Source: Paracoccus pantotrophus | GTDB lineage: Bacteria; Pseudomonadota; Alphaproteobacteria; Rhodobacterales; Rhodobacteraceae | Length of the DNA: 64,000 nucleotides | NCBI RefSeq assembly: GCF_008824185.1 | Contig: NZ_CP044423.1 | Span: 68,501 to 132,500 of the forward strand | Direction: 5' to 3' | Shown here: positions 10,414 to 18,088 of the stretch, in pieces | How positions within the stretch are numbered: position 1 is the stretch's first letter | Layout of the letters: every line of letters begins with the position of its first letter | Program-made: the position numbers and the translations under genes | Notes under the pieces: model-generated | The model's input: the letters and a program-made list of their open reading frames with translations, nothing else | Told to the model about the DNA's origin: nothing | Databases searched by the model: none

Positions 10414-10991
10414 TCTAGGATCCTGTAGCAGGCCGGGTCTTGCCCATGCCGGAGGCTGAAAGCAGGCATCCGCCGATCAGGGGGCCGGTGGCTGCCGCGC
10501 GCCATACAAAAGACGGTTCGCAGGGCATGGCAAGGGGCAAGCGCGGTTCCGCGCCCAGATTCTCGCATTTTTTCAGACAAATTGATCCTTTTCGCGCTTT
10601 TGCCGGGTCCGACGGATCGGACCGGTCCGCTGGCCTGCATCTGCGGCCGGCGGGCTCTTGTCACGAAAGGGGCAGCGCATGGGTCAAGGCGATGGGTCCG
10701 GCCTTTGGCTGACCCGGCCTCGGCCGGTGGCGCCCCGTGTTCGACGCCATCAGCGTGCGGCACCGTGGCGGCCTTGCGCGCGGGCCAGGCGTCGCTGCGC
10801 CTGGGCGTGACCGGTGCTTCGGCGCCGCATCGCGGGCGGGAAGGCGGTCCTGCGGCGGCGGCATGGCGGACGGCCCGCGCCGCCCGCTTTGCGGCGGCCC
10901 GTCCCGCCCCAGGGCAAGGCCTTGGAGACCGCGGCGTCGCAGATCCTGCCGGTGATGCGCCGGATCGCCGCTTGTTGCCCTTGATCCGAAT
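10414..10991. other. gene-free region upstream of the Hint-domain gene
   Basis: About 580 bp between the Hint-domain start and the glnA terminator hold no frame I would call a gene; open frames here lack conserved features and ribosome sites. The segment near 10550-10600 (cattttttcagacaaattgatcctttt) is AT-richer than its surroundings and is the most plausible promoter area for the Hint-domain gene. Confidence 0.4.
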
Positions 10992-11018
10992 GAAAAAGCC
11001 GCCCCGAAGGGCGGCTTT
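10992..11018 (-). terminator. rho-independent terminator of glnA
   Basis: On the minus strand a ten-base stem (aaagccgccc/gggcggcttt, loop TTCG, at 10995-11018) is followed by a run of T residues (A-run at 10993-10997 on the plus strand). It lies 20 bp after the glnA stop codon. Confidence 0.85.
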
Positions 11019-11037
11019 CCGTCGCTGTCCCAGCCGT

Positions 11038-12444
11038 TCAGCAGCTGTAATACATCGCGTATTCGATGGGATGGGGGGTATGCTCATAGGCATAGACCTC
11101 TTCCCATTTCAGCTTGATGTAGCCTTCCAGCTGGTCGCGGGTGAAGACATCGCCGGCCAGCAGGAAGTCCATGTCCTTCTCCAGTTCCTCCAGCGCCTCG
11201 CGCAGGCTGCCGCAGACGGTCGGGATCTCGGCCAGCTCCTCGGGCGGCAGGTCGTAGAGATCCTTGTCCGAGGCCGGGCCGGGGTCGATCTTGTTCTTGA
11301 TGCCGTCAAGGCCGGCCATCAAGAGCGCCGCGAAGGCCAGGTAGGGGTTCGCGGCCGGATCGGGGAAACGGGCCTCGACGCGCTTGGCCTTGGGCGATTC
11401 GGTCCACGGAATGCGCACGCAGCCCGAGCGGTTGCGGGCCGAATAGGCGCGCAGCACCGGGGCCTCGAAGCCGGGGATCAGCCGCTTGTAGCTGTTGGTC
11501 GCCGGGTTGGTCAGCGCATTGAGCGCCTTGGCGTGCTTGAGGATGCCGCCGATGAAATACAGCGCCTCCTGGCTGAGGTCGGCATATTTGTCGCCGGCGA
11601 ACAGCGGCTTGCCGTCCTTCCAGATCGACATGTTCACATGCATCCCCGAGCCGTTGTCGCCCTTCATCGGCTTGGGCATGAAGGTCGCGGTCTTGCCATA
11701 GGCGGCGGCGACGTTGTGGATGACGTATTTGTATTTCTGGATGTTGTCGGCCTGCTCGACCAGCCCGCCGAAGATCATCCCCAGCTCGTGCTGGGCGGTG
11801 GCGACCTCGTGGTGGTGCTTGTCGACCTTGATGCCCATGCGCTTCATGGTCGAGAGCATCTCGCCGCGGATGTCCTGGGCGGCGTCGATCGGGTTCACCG
11901 GGAAATAGCCGCCCTTGTGGGCCGCGCGATGGCCGAGGTTGCCGTCCTCGTAGACGGTGTCGGTGTTCCAGGCGGCATCGACCGAATCAAGCTCGAACGA
12001 GACCTTCTGCGGCGTCACCGAATAGCGCACGTCGTCGAACAGGAAGAACTCGGCCTCGGGGCCGAAATAGGCGGTATCGCCGATTCCGCTGGATTTCAGA
12101 TAGGCCTCGGCCTTCAGCGCGGTGCCACGCGGGTCGCGGGCATAGGGCTCGCCCGTGTCGGGCTCGACGACGTTGCAATGCACGCAGAGCGTCTTTTCGG
12201 CATAGAACGGGTCGATATAGGCCGAGGCGGCGTCCGGCATCAGCTTCATGTCGGACTGGTCGATCGACTTCCAGCCGGCGATCGAGGAGCCGTCGAACAT
12301 GAAGCCTTCCTCGAAGAAGTCCTCGTCCACCAGGTCGGCGACCAGGGTCACGTGCTGCAGCTTGCCCTTGGGATCGGTGAAGCGGACGTCGACATATTCG
12401 ACCTCTTCCGTCTTCATCAGATCCAGAACGTCCTTGACTGTCAT
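11038..12444 (-). CDS. glnA: glutamine synthetase, type I
   Basis: GlnA makes glutamine from glutamate, ammonium and ATP and is the main ammonium-assimilating enzyme. The 468-residue protein shows FMFDGSSIAGWKSI near the start, the ATP-binding KPMKGDNGSGMHVNMS, the active-site NRSGCVRIPW region, and the adenylylation loop KDLYDLPPEE near residue 398 with its target tyrosine. It is therefore a GSI-beta enzyme controlled by GlnE. The start at 12444 has a GGAGGAAGG site; the open frame extends 45 bases further but is not conserved. It lies 79 bp after glnB in a glnBA operon. Confidence 0.97.
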   Translation of the reverse strand: MTVKDVLDLMKTEEVEYVDVRFTDPKGKLQHVTLVADLVDEDFFEEGFMFDGSSIAGWKSIDQSDMKLMPDAASAYIDPFYAEKTLCVHCNVVEPDTGEPYARDPRGTALKAEAYLKSSGIGDTAYFGPEAEFFLFDDVRYSVTPQKVSFELDSVDAAWNTDTVYEDGNLGHRAAHKGGYFPVNPIDAAQDIRGEMLSTMKRMGIKVDKHHHEVATAQHELGMIFGGLVEQADNIQKYKYVIHNVAAAYGKTATFMPKPMKGDNGSGMHVNMSIWKDGKPLFAGDKYADLSQEALYFIGGILKHAKALNALTNPATNSYKRLIPGFEAPVLRAYSARNRSGCVRIPWTESPKAKRVEARFPDPAANPYLAFAALLMAGLDGIKNKIDPGPASDKDLYDLPPEELAEIPTVCGSLREALEELEKDMDFLLAGDVFTRDQLEGYIKLKWEEVYAYEHTPHPIEYAMYYSC

Positions 12445-12523
12445 TGGGATCCTTCCTCCATCAGTCTGCCCGGCGCCGCCGCGGGGCAAGGGTCATCGGT
12501 TTCTTTGTGCGGGTCGGGCGGGA

Positions 12524-12862
12524 TCAGACCGCGTCGTCGCCGGTCTCGCCGGTGCGGATGCGGATGGCCTGTTCGACCGGGATGATGAAGATCTTGCCGT
12601 CGCCGATCTTCTCGGTGCGCGCGGCCGAGACGATGGCATCGACGGCGGCCTCGACCAGGTCGTCGGGCAGCACCATCTCGATCTTCACCTTGGGCAGGAA
12701 GTCCACGACATACTCCGCGCCGCGATAAAGTTCGGTATGGCCCTTCTGCCGGCCGAAGCCCTTGACCTCGGTGACCGAGAGACCCTGGACGCCGACTTCC
12801 TGAAGCGCCTCTTTCACATCGTCCAGTTTGAAGGGCTTGATGATGGCTTCGACTTTCTTCAT
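12524..12862 (-). CDS. glnB: nitrogen regulatory protein P-II
   Basis: GlnB is the trimeric signal protein that reports 2-oxoglutarate and the glutamine state to GlnE, NtrB and other targets. The 112-residue protein begins MKKVEAIIKPFKLDDVKEAL. The T-loop RGAEYVVDFLPK carries the uridylylated tyrosine 51, and the C-terminal signature GDGKIFIIPVEQAIRIRTGE binds ATP. Start: the frame is open to 12994, but the conserved start is at 12862, preceded by GAAGGATCAGG. It heads a glnBA operon and is divergent from the NAD(P)HX repair gene; a possible NtrC site lies in the gap. Confidence 0.97.
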   Translation of the reverse strand: MKKVEAIIKPFKLDDVKEALQEVGVQGLSVTEVKGFGRQKGHTELYRGAEYVVDFLPKVKIEMVLPDDLVEAAVDAIVSAARTEKIGDGKIFIIPVEQAIRIRTGETGDDAV

Positions 12863-12973
12863 CGCCTGATCCTTCTCTCGCGACTTGCCTGCGACCTGAT
12901 TGGCGGGTTTGATGATGCGGGTAAATGGGGCAGGGCCCGGATCGCGCGGCGGATCGCATCTGCCCGGCCGATA

Positions 12974-12990
12974 TGCGCATATTTCGTGCA
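12974..12990. promoter_or_regulatory. possible NtrC binding site (TGC-N11-GCA)
   Basis: TGCGCATATTTCGTGCA fits the NtrC consensus TGC-N11-GCA and lies 112 bp upstream of glnB, in an AT-richer stretch between the divergent genes. No obvious sigma-54 promoter (TGGCAC-N5-TTGC) accompanies it. In Rhodobacter, NtrC acts with the housekeeping sigma, so this absence is not decisive. Only a single site is seen. Confidence 0.35.
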
Positions 12991-13016
12991 GCAAGATTAT
13001 AATTTAGGCAGACAGC

Positions 13017-14747
13017 ATGCTTCACGGCACCGAAATCCTGACGACCGCCCAAATGCGCGCCATCGAATCCGCCGCCATGGCCAGCGGGCAGGTGACGGGC
13101 GCGGAACTGATGGAGCGCGCCGGCCGCGCCGTCGCCGGCCAGATCCGGCTGCGCTGGGCCAGGCCGGGCCTGGTGGCGGTGCTGTGCGGACCGGGCAACA
13201 ACGGCGGCGACGGCTATGTGGTGGCGCGGCTTTTGCACCAGGCGGGCTGGCAGGTGCGGGTGCTGGGGATGGAAAACCGGCCGGGGCCGGATGCGGCGCG
13301 GATGAAGGCCGAATGGCAGGCGCTGGGCCCCGTCCTGCCCCTGACCCAGGACGCCCTGCGCGCCGGGCCCGATGCGGATGTCTATGTGGATGCGGTCTTC
13401 GGCACCGGTCTCACCCGCCCGCCCGAGGGCGAGATTGCCGCGATCCTGGACTATCTGGGCGGTTCGGGTGGGGATTGGGCGTTCTTCCGCGAGCGGCTGG
13501 TGGCGGTGGACTGCCCCAGCGGGCTGTGCCTGGACAGCGGCGCCTTTCCCGGCCGGCCGCGCGAGCCCGGCGATTTCGACCTGCGCGCCCGCCTGACCGT
13601 CGCCTTCGACAGCCCCAAGCCGGGGCACCTGCTGGAGCGCGGGCCGGAATGCTGCGGCGAGCTGGTCATCGCCGATATCGGCCTGGCGGCGTGGCGGATC
13701 CGCCAGCCGAACGAGGGCGCGACCCCGTCAAGCATCACCCGCTTTCCCGCCGTCGAGGCCCTCTGGCCCGGTTTCGCCGTTCCCGATTCGCGCCGGTACC
13801 CGATGGCCGCCCGCCGGCAGGCATCCTGGCTGCGCAAGCAGGAGGCCGGCAGCGGCCACAAGTTCAGCCACGGCCATGCGCTGATCGTCGCTGGGGGGCC
13901 GGCCAGGGGCGGGGCGGCGCGCCTCTCGGCCCGCGCCGCGCTGCGTATCGGTGCCGGGCTGGTGACGCTGGCGCCGCCGGCCGAGGCCCTGCCGGAGCAT
14001 GCCGGCCCGCCCGATGCGCTGATGCGCCGAGGCGTCGACGATCCGGCCGCGCTGCGGGACATGCTGGCCGACCCGCGGGTCAACGCGCTCTGCATCGGTC
14101 CCGGCTGCGGGGTCGAGCGCGCGGCGGCGCTGCTGCCCGCGATCCTGGGCGCGGGGCGGGCGACGGTGCTGGATGCCGATGCGCTGACCGCCCTGTCGCG
14201 CGACCCCGGCCTGATGGCGCTTTTGCACGAAAACTGCGTGCTGACCCCGCATGCGGGCGAATTCGGGCGCGTCTTTCCCGACCTTGCCGAGCGCCTCGAG
14301 CATCCGCGTCCGCCCGCCGCGGGTGGCCGCGACCAGGCCTCCGATCCGGCGCGGATGGCGCGGCGCCTGGCGGAACTGGCCGCTTATCGCGAGGCGTTGG
14401 CGAAAATGCGCGGGCCGCTCTATTCGCGCCTCGACGCCGCCCGCGACGCTGCGGCGCGCTGTGGCGCGGTGGTGCTGCTGAAGGGCCCCGACACGGTGAT
14501 CGCCGCCCCCGACGGGCGCGCGCGCATCCATTCCGCCTTCGATGTTCCCTGGCTTGCCACCGCCGGTGCCGGCGACGTGCTGGCCGGGATCATCGCCGGC
14601 CTGCTGGCCCGCGGCCTGCCGGCGCTGGACGCCGCCAGCCTGGGCACGCTGGTCCATGCCAGGGCCGCGCGCCATGTCGGCCCCGGCCTGATCGCCGACG
14701 ACCTGCCCGAGGCGCTGCCCGCGGTGCTGCGCCGGCCGGGGGGATGA
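13017..14747 (+). CDS. nnrD: bifunctional NAD(P)H-hydrate epimerase / ADP-dependent dehydratase
   Basis: This enzyme repairs damaged NAD(P)H hydrates: the N-terminal domain epimerises R- and S-NADHX and the C-terminal domain dehydrates S-NADHX with ADP. The 576-residue protein has the YjeF_N domain (about residues 1-215, CGPGNNGGDGYVVARLL) and a ribokinase-like YjeF_C domain (about 270-570) with GHKFSHGHALIVAGG, LTPHAGEFGRVFPDL, VLLKGPDTVIAAPDGRA and the catalytic ATAGAGDVLAGIIAGLL. Both halves look intact. The gene is divergent from glnBA and ends shortly before tRNA-Leu. The symbol follows the E. coli fused gene. Confidence 0.93.
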   Translation: MLHGTEILTTAQMRAIESAAMASGQVTGAELMERAGRAVAGQIRLRWARPGLVAVLCGPGNNGGDGYVVARLLHQAGWQVRVLGMENRPGPDAARMKAEWQALGPVLPLTQDALRAGPDADVYVDAVFGTGLTRPPEGEIAAILDYLGGSGGDWAFFRERLVAVDCPSGLCLDSGAFPGRPREPGDFDLRARLTVAFDSPKPGHLLERGPECCGELVIADIGLAAWRIRQPNEGATPSSITRFPAVEALWPGFAVPDSRRYPMAARRQASWLRKQEAGSGHKFSHGHALIVAGGPARGGAARLSARAALRIGAGLVTLAPPAEALPEHAGPPDALMRRGVDDPAALRDMLADPRVNALCIGPGCGVERAAALLPAILGAGRATVLDADALTALSRDPGLMALLHENCVLTPHAGEFGRVFPDLAERLEHPRPPAAGGRDQASDPARMARRLAELAAYREALAKMRGPLYSRLDAARDAAARCGAVVLLKGPDTVIAAPDGRARIHSAFDVPWLATAGAGDVLAGIIAGLLARGLPALDAASLGTLVHARAARHVGPGLIADDLPEALPAVLRRPGG

Positions 14748-14795
14748 AATTACCGCTCGCATGTGAAGCGCGGCTTTGCTAGAGAACGCGCCGTT

Positions 14796-14880
14796 GCGGG
14801 TGTGGCGAAATTGGCAGACGCACCAGATTTAGGTTCTGGCGCCGCAAGGCGTGGGGGTTCAAGTCCCTCCACCCGCACCA
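14796..14880 (+). tRNA. tRNA-Leu (anticodon UAG)
   Basis: The 85-base gene has acceptor stem GCGGGTG/CACCCGC followed by an encoded ACCA. The anticodon arm is CCAGA-TTTAGGT-TCTGG with anticodon TAG, and the T arm contains GGTTCAAGTCC. The long variable arm (gccgcaaggcgt) is typical of tRNA-Leu. A mobile island starts about 375 bp downstream. Confidence 0.97.
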
Positions 14881-15065
14881 TTCCCGCGTGAGGCGGATCG
14901 CCGCAGGAAGGCCGGTACGCCGGGCGGGTTTCCCCGCGGAATCGCGCTGTTGCCCGCGGGTCTGCCTTGGTCCCCTGTCCGGCCGGGCCTGGCCGCTTTG
15001 ATCCCTATCAAAGCCTGCCGCCTCGAAATGTGCCCTTACGATGTGGCAATTGTCCGAGGATGGAA

Positions 15066-15254
15066 ATGACCCGACTTTTCATGATTCTGCTGTCGATCAG
15101 CCTGACCACGCTTGCCGGGATCGGCGTGATCATCGTCCTGGCGATGGGATTTTACGATCTGCGCGCCATTCTCCTGGCTGCCGCCGGGGGCGCGGTCATC
15201 GCCTTGCCGATCACCTGGTATGTCGCGATGAAGCTGCGGGACACCATGGGCTAG
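15066..15254 (+). CDS. 62-residue protein with two transmembrane segments
   Basis: The frame encodes MTRLFMILLSISLTTLAGIG, a second hydrophobic segment (ILLAAAGGAVIALPITWYVA) and a basic end KLRDTMG. Two helices and a short loop resemble small membrane proteins common in Rhodobacteraceae, which I recall being misnamed CTP synthetase in some annotations; nothing supports that activity. An in-frame ATG at 15060 is possible but the GAGGATGG site fits 15066 better. The stop codon directly abuts the IS630-type element, so the 3' untranslated region may be replaced. Confidence 0.65.
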   Translation: MTRLFMILLSISLTTLAGIGVIIVLAMGFYDLRAILLAAAGGAVIALPITWYVAMKLRDTMG

Positions 15255-15521
15255 CGCGGATTCGACTTAGTCCGGGTCATATCCGGCGGGCTCGAAGTAG
15301 TTCCGGCATTCCTCGGGGGTGAAGGCGGATAGACAGTCGGCGACGGCTGACCAGAGATCGTCAACGGTTCTGGTAGCGACCTTTCTGAGCAGTGCCTTGA
15401 GCTTGGAGAAAGCCATCTCGATGGGGTTGAAGTCCGGCGAGTATGGCGGGCGGAACAGGAGCCGTGCTCCAACTTTTTCGATGGCGTCGCGCACGCCGCT
15501 GATCTTGTGGGCGGGCAGATT

Positions 15522-15551
15522 ATCCATGACCACGACATCCATGACCACGAC
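15522..15551. repeat. 15-bp exact tandem duplication in the IS630 transposase
   Basis: The unit atccatgaccacgac occurs at 15522-15536 and again at 15537-15551. It is in frame and turns VVMDNLPAHK into VVMDVVVMDNLPAHK on the minus strand, duplicating the catalytic aspartate motif. Confidence 0.9.
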
Positions 15552-15878
15552 GTCGCCGGGGCGCAGCTCGGGTGCGAGCACCTGCTCGGCATAGGCGAGG
15601 AAGGCTGGTCCGTTCATTGGCCCATCGAGCAGAGCATCGGTGCCGCCATGCCAGATAGCCGCAGGCCCGCGGTAAAGGTGGTGGTCTTCCAATGTCCGTG
15701 TGGAATGGGCGCCCGGCATCGCTCGCCACATGGCGCTCGTCCTCGCAGCCGCGCCATCTTCGTGGATGCCGCGGTCTCATCGATGAAGATGAGCCTCTCG
15801 GGATCGAGATCGAGCTGGCCGTCGAACCAGGCTATGCGGCGGCGCAAGACATCGGGACGCTGCTGCTCTGAGGTATGC

Positions 15879-15906
15879 GCCGTCTTTTTTTGGCCGTCTT
15901 TTTTTG
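15879..15906. repeat. 14-bp exact tandem duplication containing a slippery A-run
   Basis: The unit gccgtctttttttg occurs at 15879-15892 and 15893-15906. On the transposase strand each copy carries seven A residues followed by G, a typical minus-one slippage sequence. With one copy a single minus-one slip would join the two reading frames; with two copies two slips are needed. Confidence 0.85.
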
Positions 15907-16228
15907 AATGTGATGCCGCGCCGGTCAAGAAACAGCCAGACCGTCGAGGGCGCCACCCGCACGCCGCGCTCGCCAGCAAGGCGCTCGCCGATCTCAGCAA
16001 GAGTGATGTCCGGTGTCTTCTCGATGAGGCCCGGAATGAAGGCCGCGTGCGTATCAAGCTTCGAGCGCGACGGCTGTCCCTGCTTGCGCGCTTCCATCTC
16101 GCCGGTCTCGCGATAGCGGCGATACCAGGCCCCGGCCGTCGAGATGCCGATGCGGAAGCGTCGTGCCGCCTCCCGCGTCGAAACCCCATCTTCGATCGCT
16201 GCAATTACCCGACCGCGAAGGTCTCCGC

Positions 16229-16256
16229 TCAGGCTCCTCGTCTCAGGCTCCTCGTC
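16229..16256. repeat. 14-bp exact tandem duplication at the transposase N-terminus
   Basis: The unit tcaggctcctcgtc occurs at 16229-16242 and 16243-16256. It shifts the frame just after the start codon, so translation from the natural ATG pair (16256-16261) ends after about ten codons. Confidence 0.9.
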
Positions 16257-16317
16257 ATCATCTCCTCCTGGCAAATCACAGGAGCAGTGAATCAGACATT
16301 GTTCATCGCGTGAATCC

Positions 16318-17019
16318 TCAAAGCGACCCGGTGTTCGTCAAATTCGCTCTAGACGACGTCTTCATTTGATTGATCCAGGCCATGGCGCATGCGCGGTCTG
16401 TGAAGGCTTTGAAGGATCCGACGATCTTCTCGCTTCCAAGGGCGATGCGTCGGAAGCGTTGGTCCGGCTGTGGTTGGGCTTGATCTGGGCGGTGGCCCGC
16501 ATCTCCTCGGCGATGAACCGGCACAGGGCATCGGTGTCGCATCCGATATCTGCGATGACATGGCCGATGCCGGTGAGGCCGCAGATCAGCCCTTTCGCCT
16601 GCGGGCTGTCGGCCCAGTGGCCGGGCGTGATCGTGACCCGGATCGGCCGGCCGAACGCGTCCGCGGCCGCATGGGGTTGCGTCGTCAGCCCGCCGCGGGA
16701 CCGGCCGATGGCGTGGGCCTCAAGCCCCCTTCTGCGAGGTCGCGTCGGCATGGACCTTCGAGATCGTCGCCTCGATCAGCACCCATTCGGAAGCGGGACC
16801 GGCGCCCAACGCCTTGAAAAGCCGTTCCCATGCCTCGGCGCGGTCCACCGCCGGAACCAGGTGCGGACCGTCTGCCAATGTCCCGGCGCCGGTGGCGGGT
16901 CGCGCCAGGGCTAAGCGCCCCGTGCCAGCCAGAGGATCGCGTCCGTGAACGGCCGGTCGTCGGCACCGCTGCGGCCCCGAGCACCGGCCTTGCCGGGCAG
17001 CAGCGGCCCGATTCGCTCT
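16318..17019 (-). pseudogene. IS5/IS427-type transposase remnant
   Basis: Pieces of an IS5-family transposase can be read in several frames: RIGPLLPGKAGARGRSGADD and FTDAILWLARGA, an in-frame TAG, then PWRDPPPAPGHWQTVRTWF, AEAWERLFKALGAGPASEWV, LIEATISKVHADATSQKG, AHAIGRSRGGLTTQP and finally RFRRIALGSEKIVGSFKAFT. At least one nonsense codon, two or more small indels and an internal deletion before RFRRIAL are present, and the N-terminus is missing (a stop precedes ERIG). These lesions are ordinary decay, unlike the duplications in the adjacent IS630. Ends are uncertain. Confidence 0.8.
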
Positions 17020-17127
17020 CATCGCCCGTCAGTCAACGTTCGCCTGCTCAAGATCGCCTGCGGCTTTCGATCTTGAATCAGAAACGGAAACGCCTGGAAA
17101 TCCTCGGATGAAGACGCCGCCCACCCC

Positions 17128-17646
17128 TCAATAGATGTAGCGGATCTGCTCGGCCCAGAACCTTTCGATCCGGCGCCATTGCAGGTTCACCGCCTCGATC
17201 GGCGGGTCGTCCAGCACGCCGGACAGTTCCAGCCCTTCGGCATGGCGGGCGAACAGCCGCGCCACGCAATCGCGCACCTCTTGCCCTGCCGGGGTCAGTC
17301 GCACCCGGACCGCGCGGCGGTCCATCTCGCAGCGTTCATGGTGGACATAGCCCAGCTCGACCAGCTTCTTGAGATTGTAGGAGACGTTCGAGCCCTGATA
17401 CATCCCGCGCGAACGCAGCTCGCCCGCCGTCACCTCCGACGTGCCGAGATTGTAGATCAGCAGCGCCTGCACCGGCGTCAGGTCCGAGCGGCCCAGCCGC
17501 TCGAACTCGTCCTTGACCAGGTCCAGCAAAAGCCGATGCAGCCGCTCCAGCATTTGCAGGCTTTCCAGATAGGCGTCGGCCCGGTTGGTCCGCGGCGGCA
17601 CGGGCCGCAGGGCCGGCACCGTGTGGGCAGAGCTGCGCTGTTGCAT
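17128..17646 (-). CDS. MarR-family winged-helix regulator
   Basis: The 172-residue protein has a winged-helix DNA-binding domain at about residues 55-130: LTPVQALLIYNLGTSEVTAG, the recognition region MYQGSNVSYNLKKLVELGYV, and the wing MDRRAVRVRLTPAGQEV. This is MarR-like. Overall it resembles the LdtR-type regulators of alphaproteobacteria, which control an L,D-transpeptidase and stress tolerance, but that assignment is from memory of the family only. It is on the same strand as sdhE, about 90 bp downstream of it. The mobile island lies on its 3' side. Target genes and ligand are unknown. Confidence 0.8.
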   Translation of the reverse strand: MQQRSSAHTVPALRPVPPRTNRADAYLESLQMLERLHRLLLDLVKDEFERLGRSDLTPVQALLIYNLGTSEVTAGELRSRGMYQGSNVSYNLKKLVELGYVHHERCEMDRRAVRVRLTPAGQEVRDCVARLFARHAEGLELSGVLDDPPIEAVNLQWRRIERFWAEQIRYIY

Positions 17647-17737
17647 AAGCGGGTTCCGTTCTTGGCCTCGTTTCCGCCACCATGGCGCAGATTTGCCAAT
17701 CTTCGGTTAATCGCCGTGCAGTTTGCTAAAATTGCGC

Positions 17738-18019
17738 CTATTTCCGTGCCAGCCGCTGATGGGCAAAACCCGCCACGCGGTCCAGGATGGGCAGCAGCGC
17801 CTGCGGTCCGGGGCGGGCGTCGCCCAGCCGGGCGGTGATCCAGGGATACAGATCCTGGTCGTTTTCGCTCAGCAGCGCCTCGTAAAGGTCCAGCTCCTCG
17901 GGGCTCAGCCCATCAAGCTCGCTGTCCGAGAAGGGGCCCAGGATCAGGTCCATCTCCTTGGTGCCCCGCCGCCAGCTGCGCATCCGCAGCCGCTTCAGCC
18001 TTGCTTCGTTCTCGTCCAC
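17738..18019 (-). CDS. sdhE: FAD assembly factor SdhE
   Basis: SdhE helps attach FAD covalently to the succinate dehydrogenase flavoprotein SdhA. The 93-residue protein contains the diagnostic RGxKE motif in RMRSWRRGTKEMDLILGPF, then the acidic helical region LSPEELDLYEALLSENDQDLYPW. Length is typical. The start is a GTG at 18019; no ATG is available in the right place and the frame upstream is not conserved. It is divergent from aspC with about 70 bp between the two. No sdh operon is nearby, which is common for this gene. Confidence 0.9.
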   Translation of the reverse strand: MDENEARLKRLRMRSWRRGTKEMDLILGPFSDSELDGLSPEELDLYEALLSENDQDLYPWITARLGDARPGPQALLPILDRVAGFAHQRLARK

Positions 18020-18088
18020 GCTTGCCCCCGGCTTGCCTGTCCGCGGCGCCGCCCCTATGACGGGACAGCCAGCCGCAGGATGAATTCG

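Larger units (their letters stand above)
15267..16261 (-). pseudogene. IS630 family transposase, broken by tandem duplications
   Basis: Three frames together give an IS630 transposase: an N-terminal HTH part (VIAAIEDGVSTREAARRFRI), a middle part with the first catalytic aspartate (LIFIDETAASTKMARLRGRA), and a C-terminal part (MDNLPAHK, PPYSPDFNPIEMAFSKLK) with the second aspartate and final glutamate. The frame breaks coincide with exact tandem duplications: 14 bp at 16229-16256, 14 bp at 15879-15906, 5 bp at 15627-15636, and an in-frame 15 bp at 15522-15551 that adds five residues beside the second catalytic aspartate. Removing the first duplication restores the natural start MMTRSLSGDLRGRV behind an AGGAGGAG site. 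The 15879-15906 unit includes an A7G run, probably the native frameshift signal of this family, now doubled. Confidence 0.85.
15255..16318 (-). mobile_element. IS630-type insertion sequence, inactivated
   Basis: The element spans about 1.06 kb and holds a single transposase gene on the minus strand. Its ends are approximate: gcggattc near 15256 and gaggattc (complement, near 16317) may be parts of the terminal inverted repeats, but I could not define a clean TA target duplication. It lies between a small membrane-protein gene and an older IS5/IS427-type remnant. The transposase carries four tandem duplications, described under the pseudogene. Confidence 0.75.

Noticed and set aside
10440..10990. 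Small genes in the open frames between the Hint gene and glnA
   Set aside because: No ribosome sites, domains or plausible composition; products are Arg/Pro/Gly-rich.
16318..17019. Tandem duplications as the cause of inactivation of the IS5-type remnant
   Set aside because: Its lesions are a TAG stop, small indels and a deletion; no exact tandem repeats were found at the frame breaks.
14796..17040. Integrative element using tRNA-Leu as attachment site
   Set aside because: No integrase, and no copy of the tRNA 3' end was noticed downstream; the island is adequately explained by two insertion sequences.
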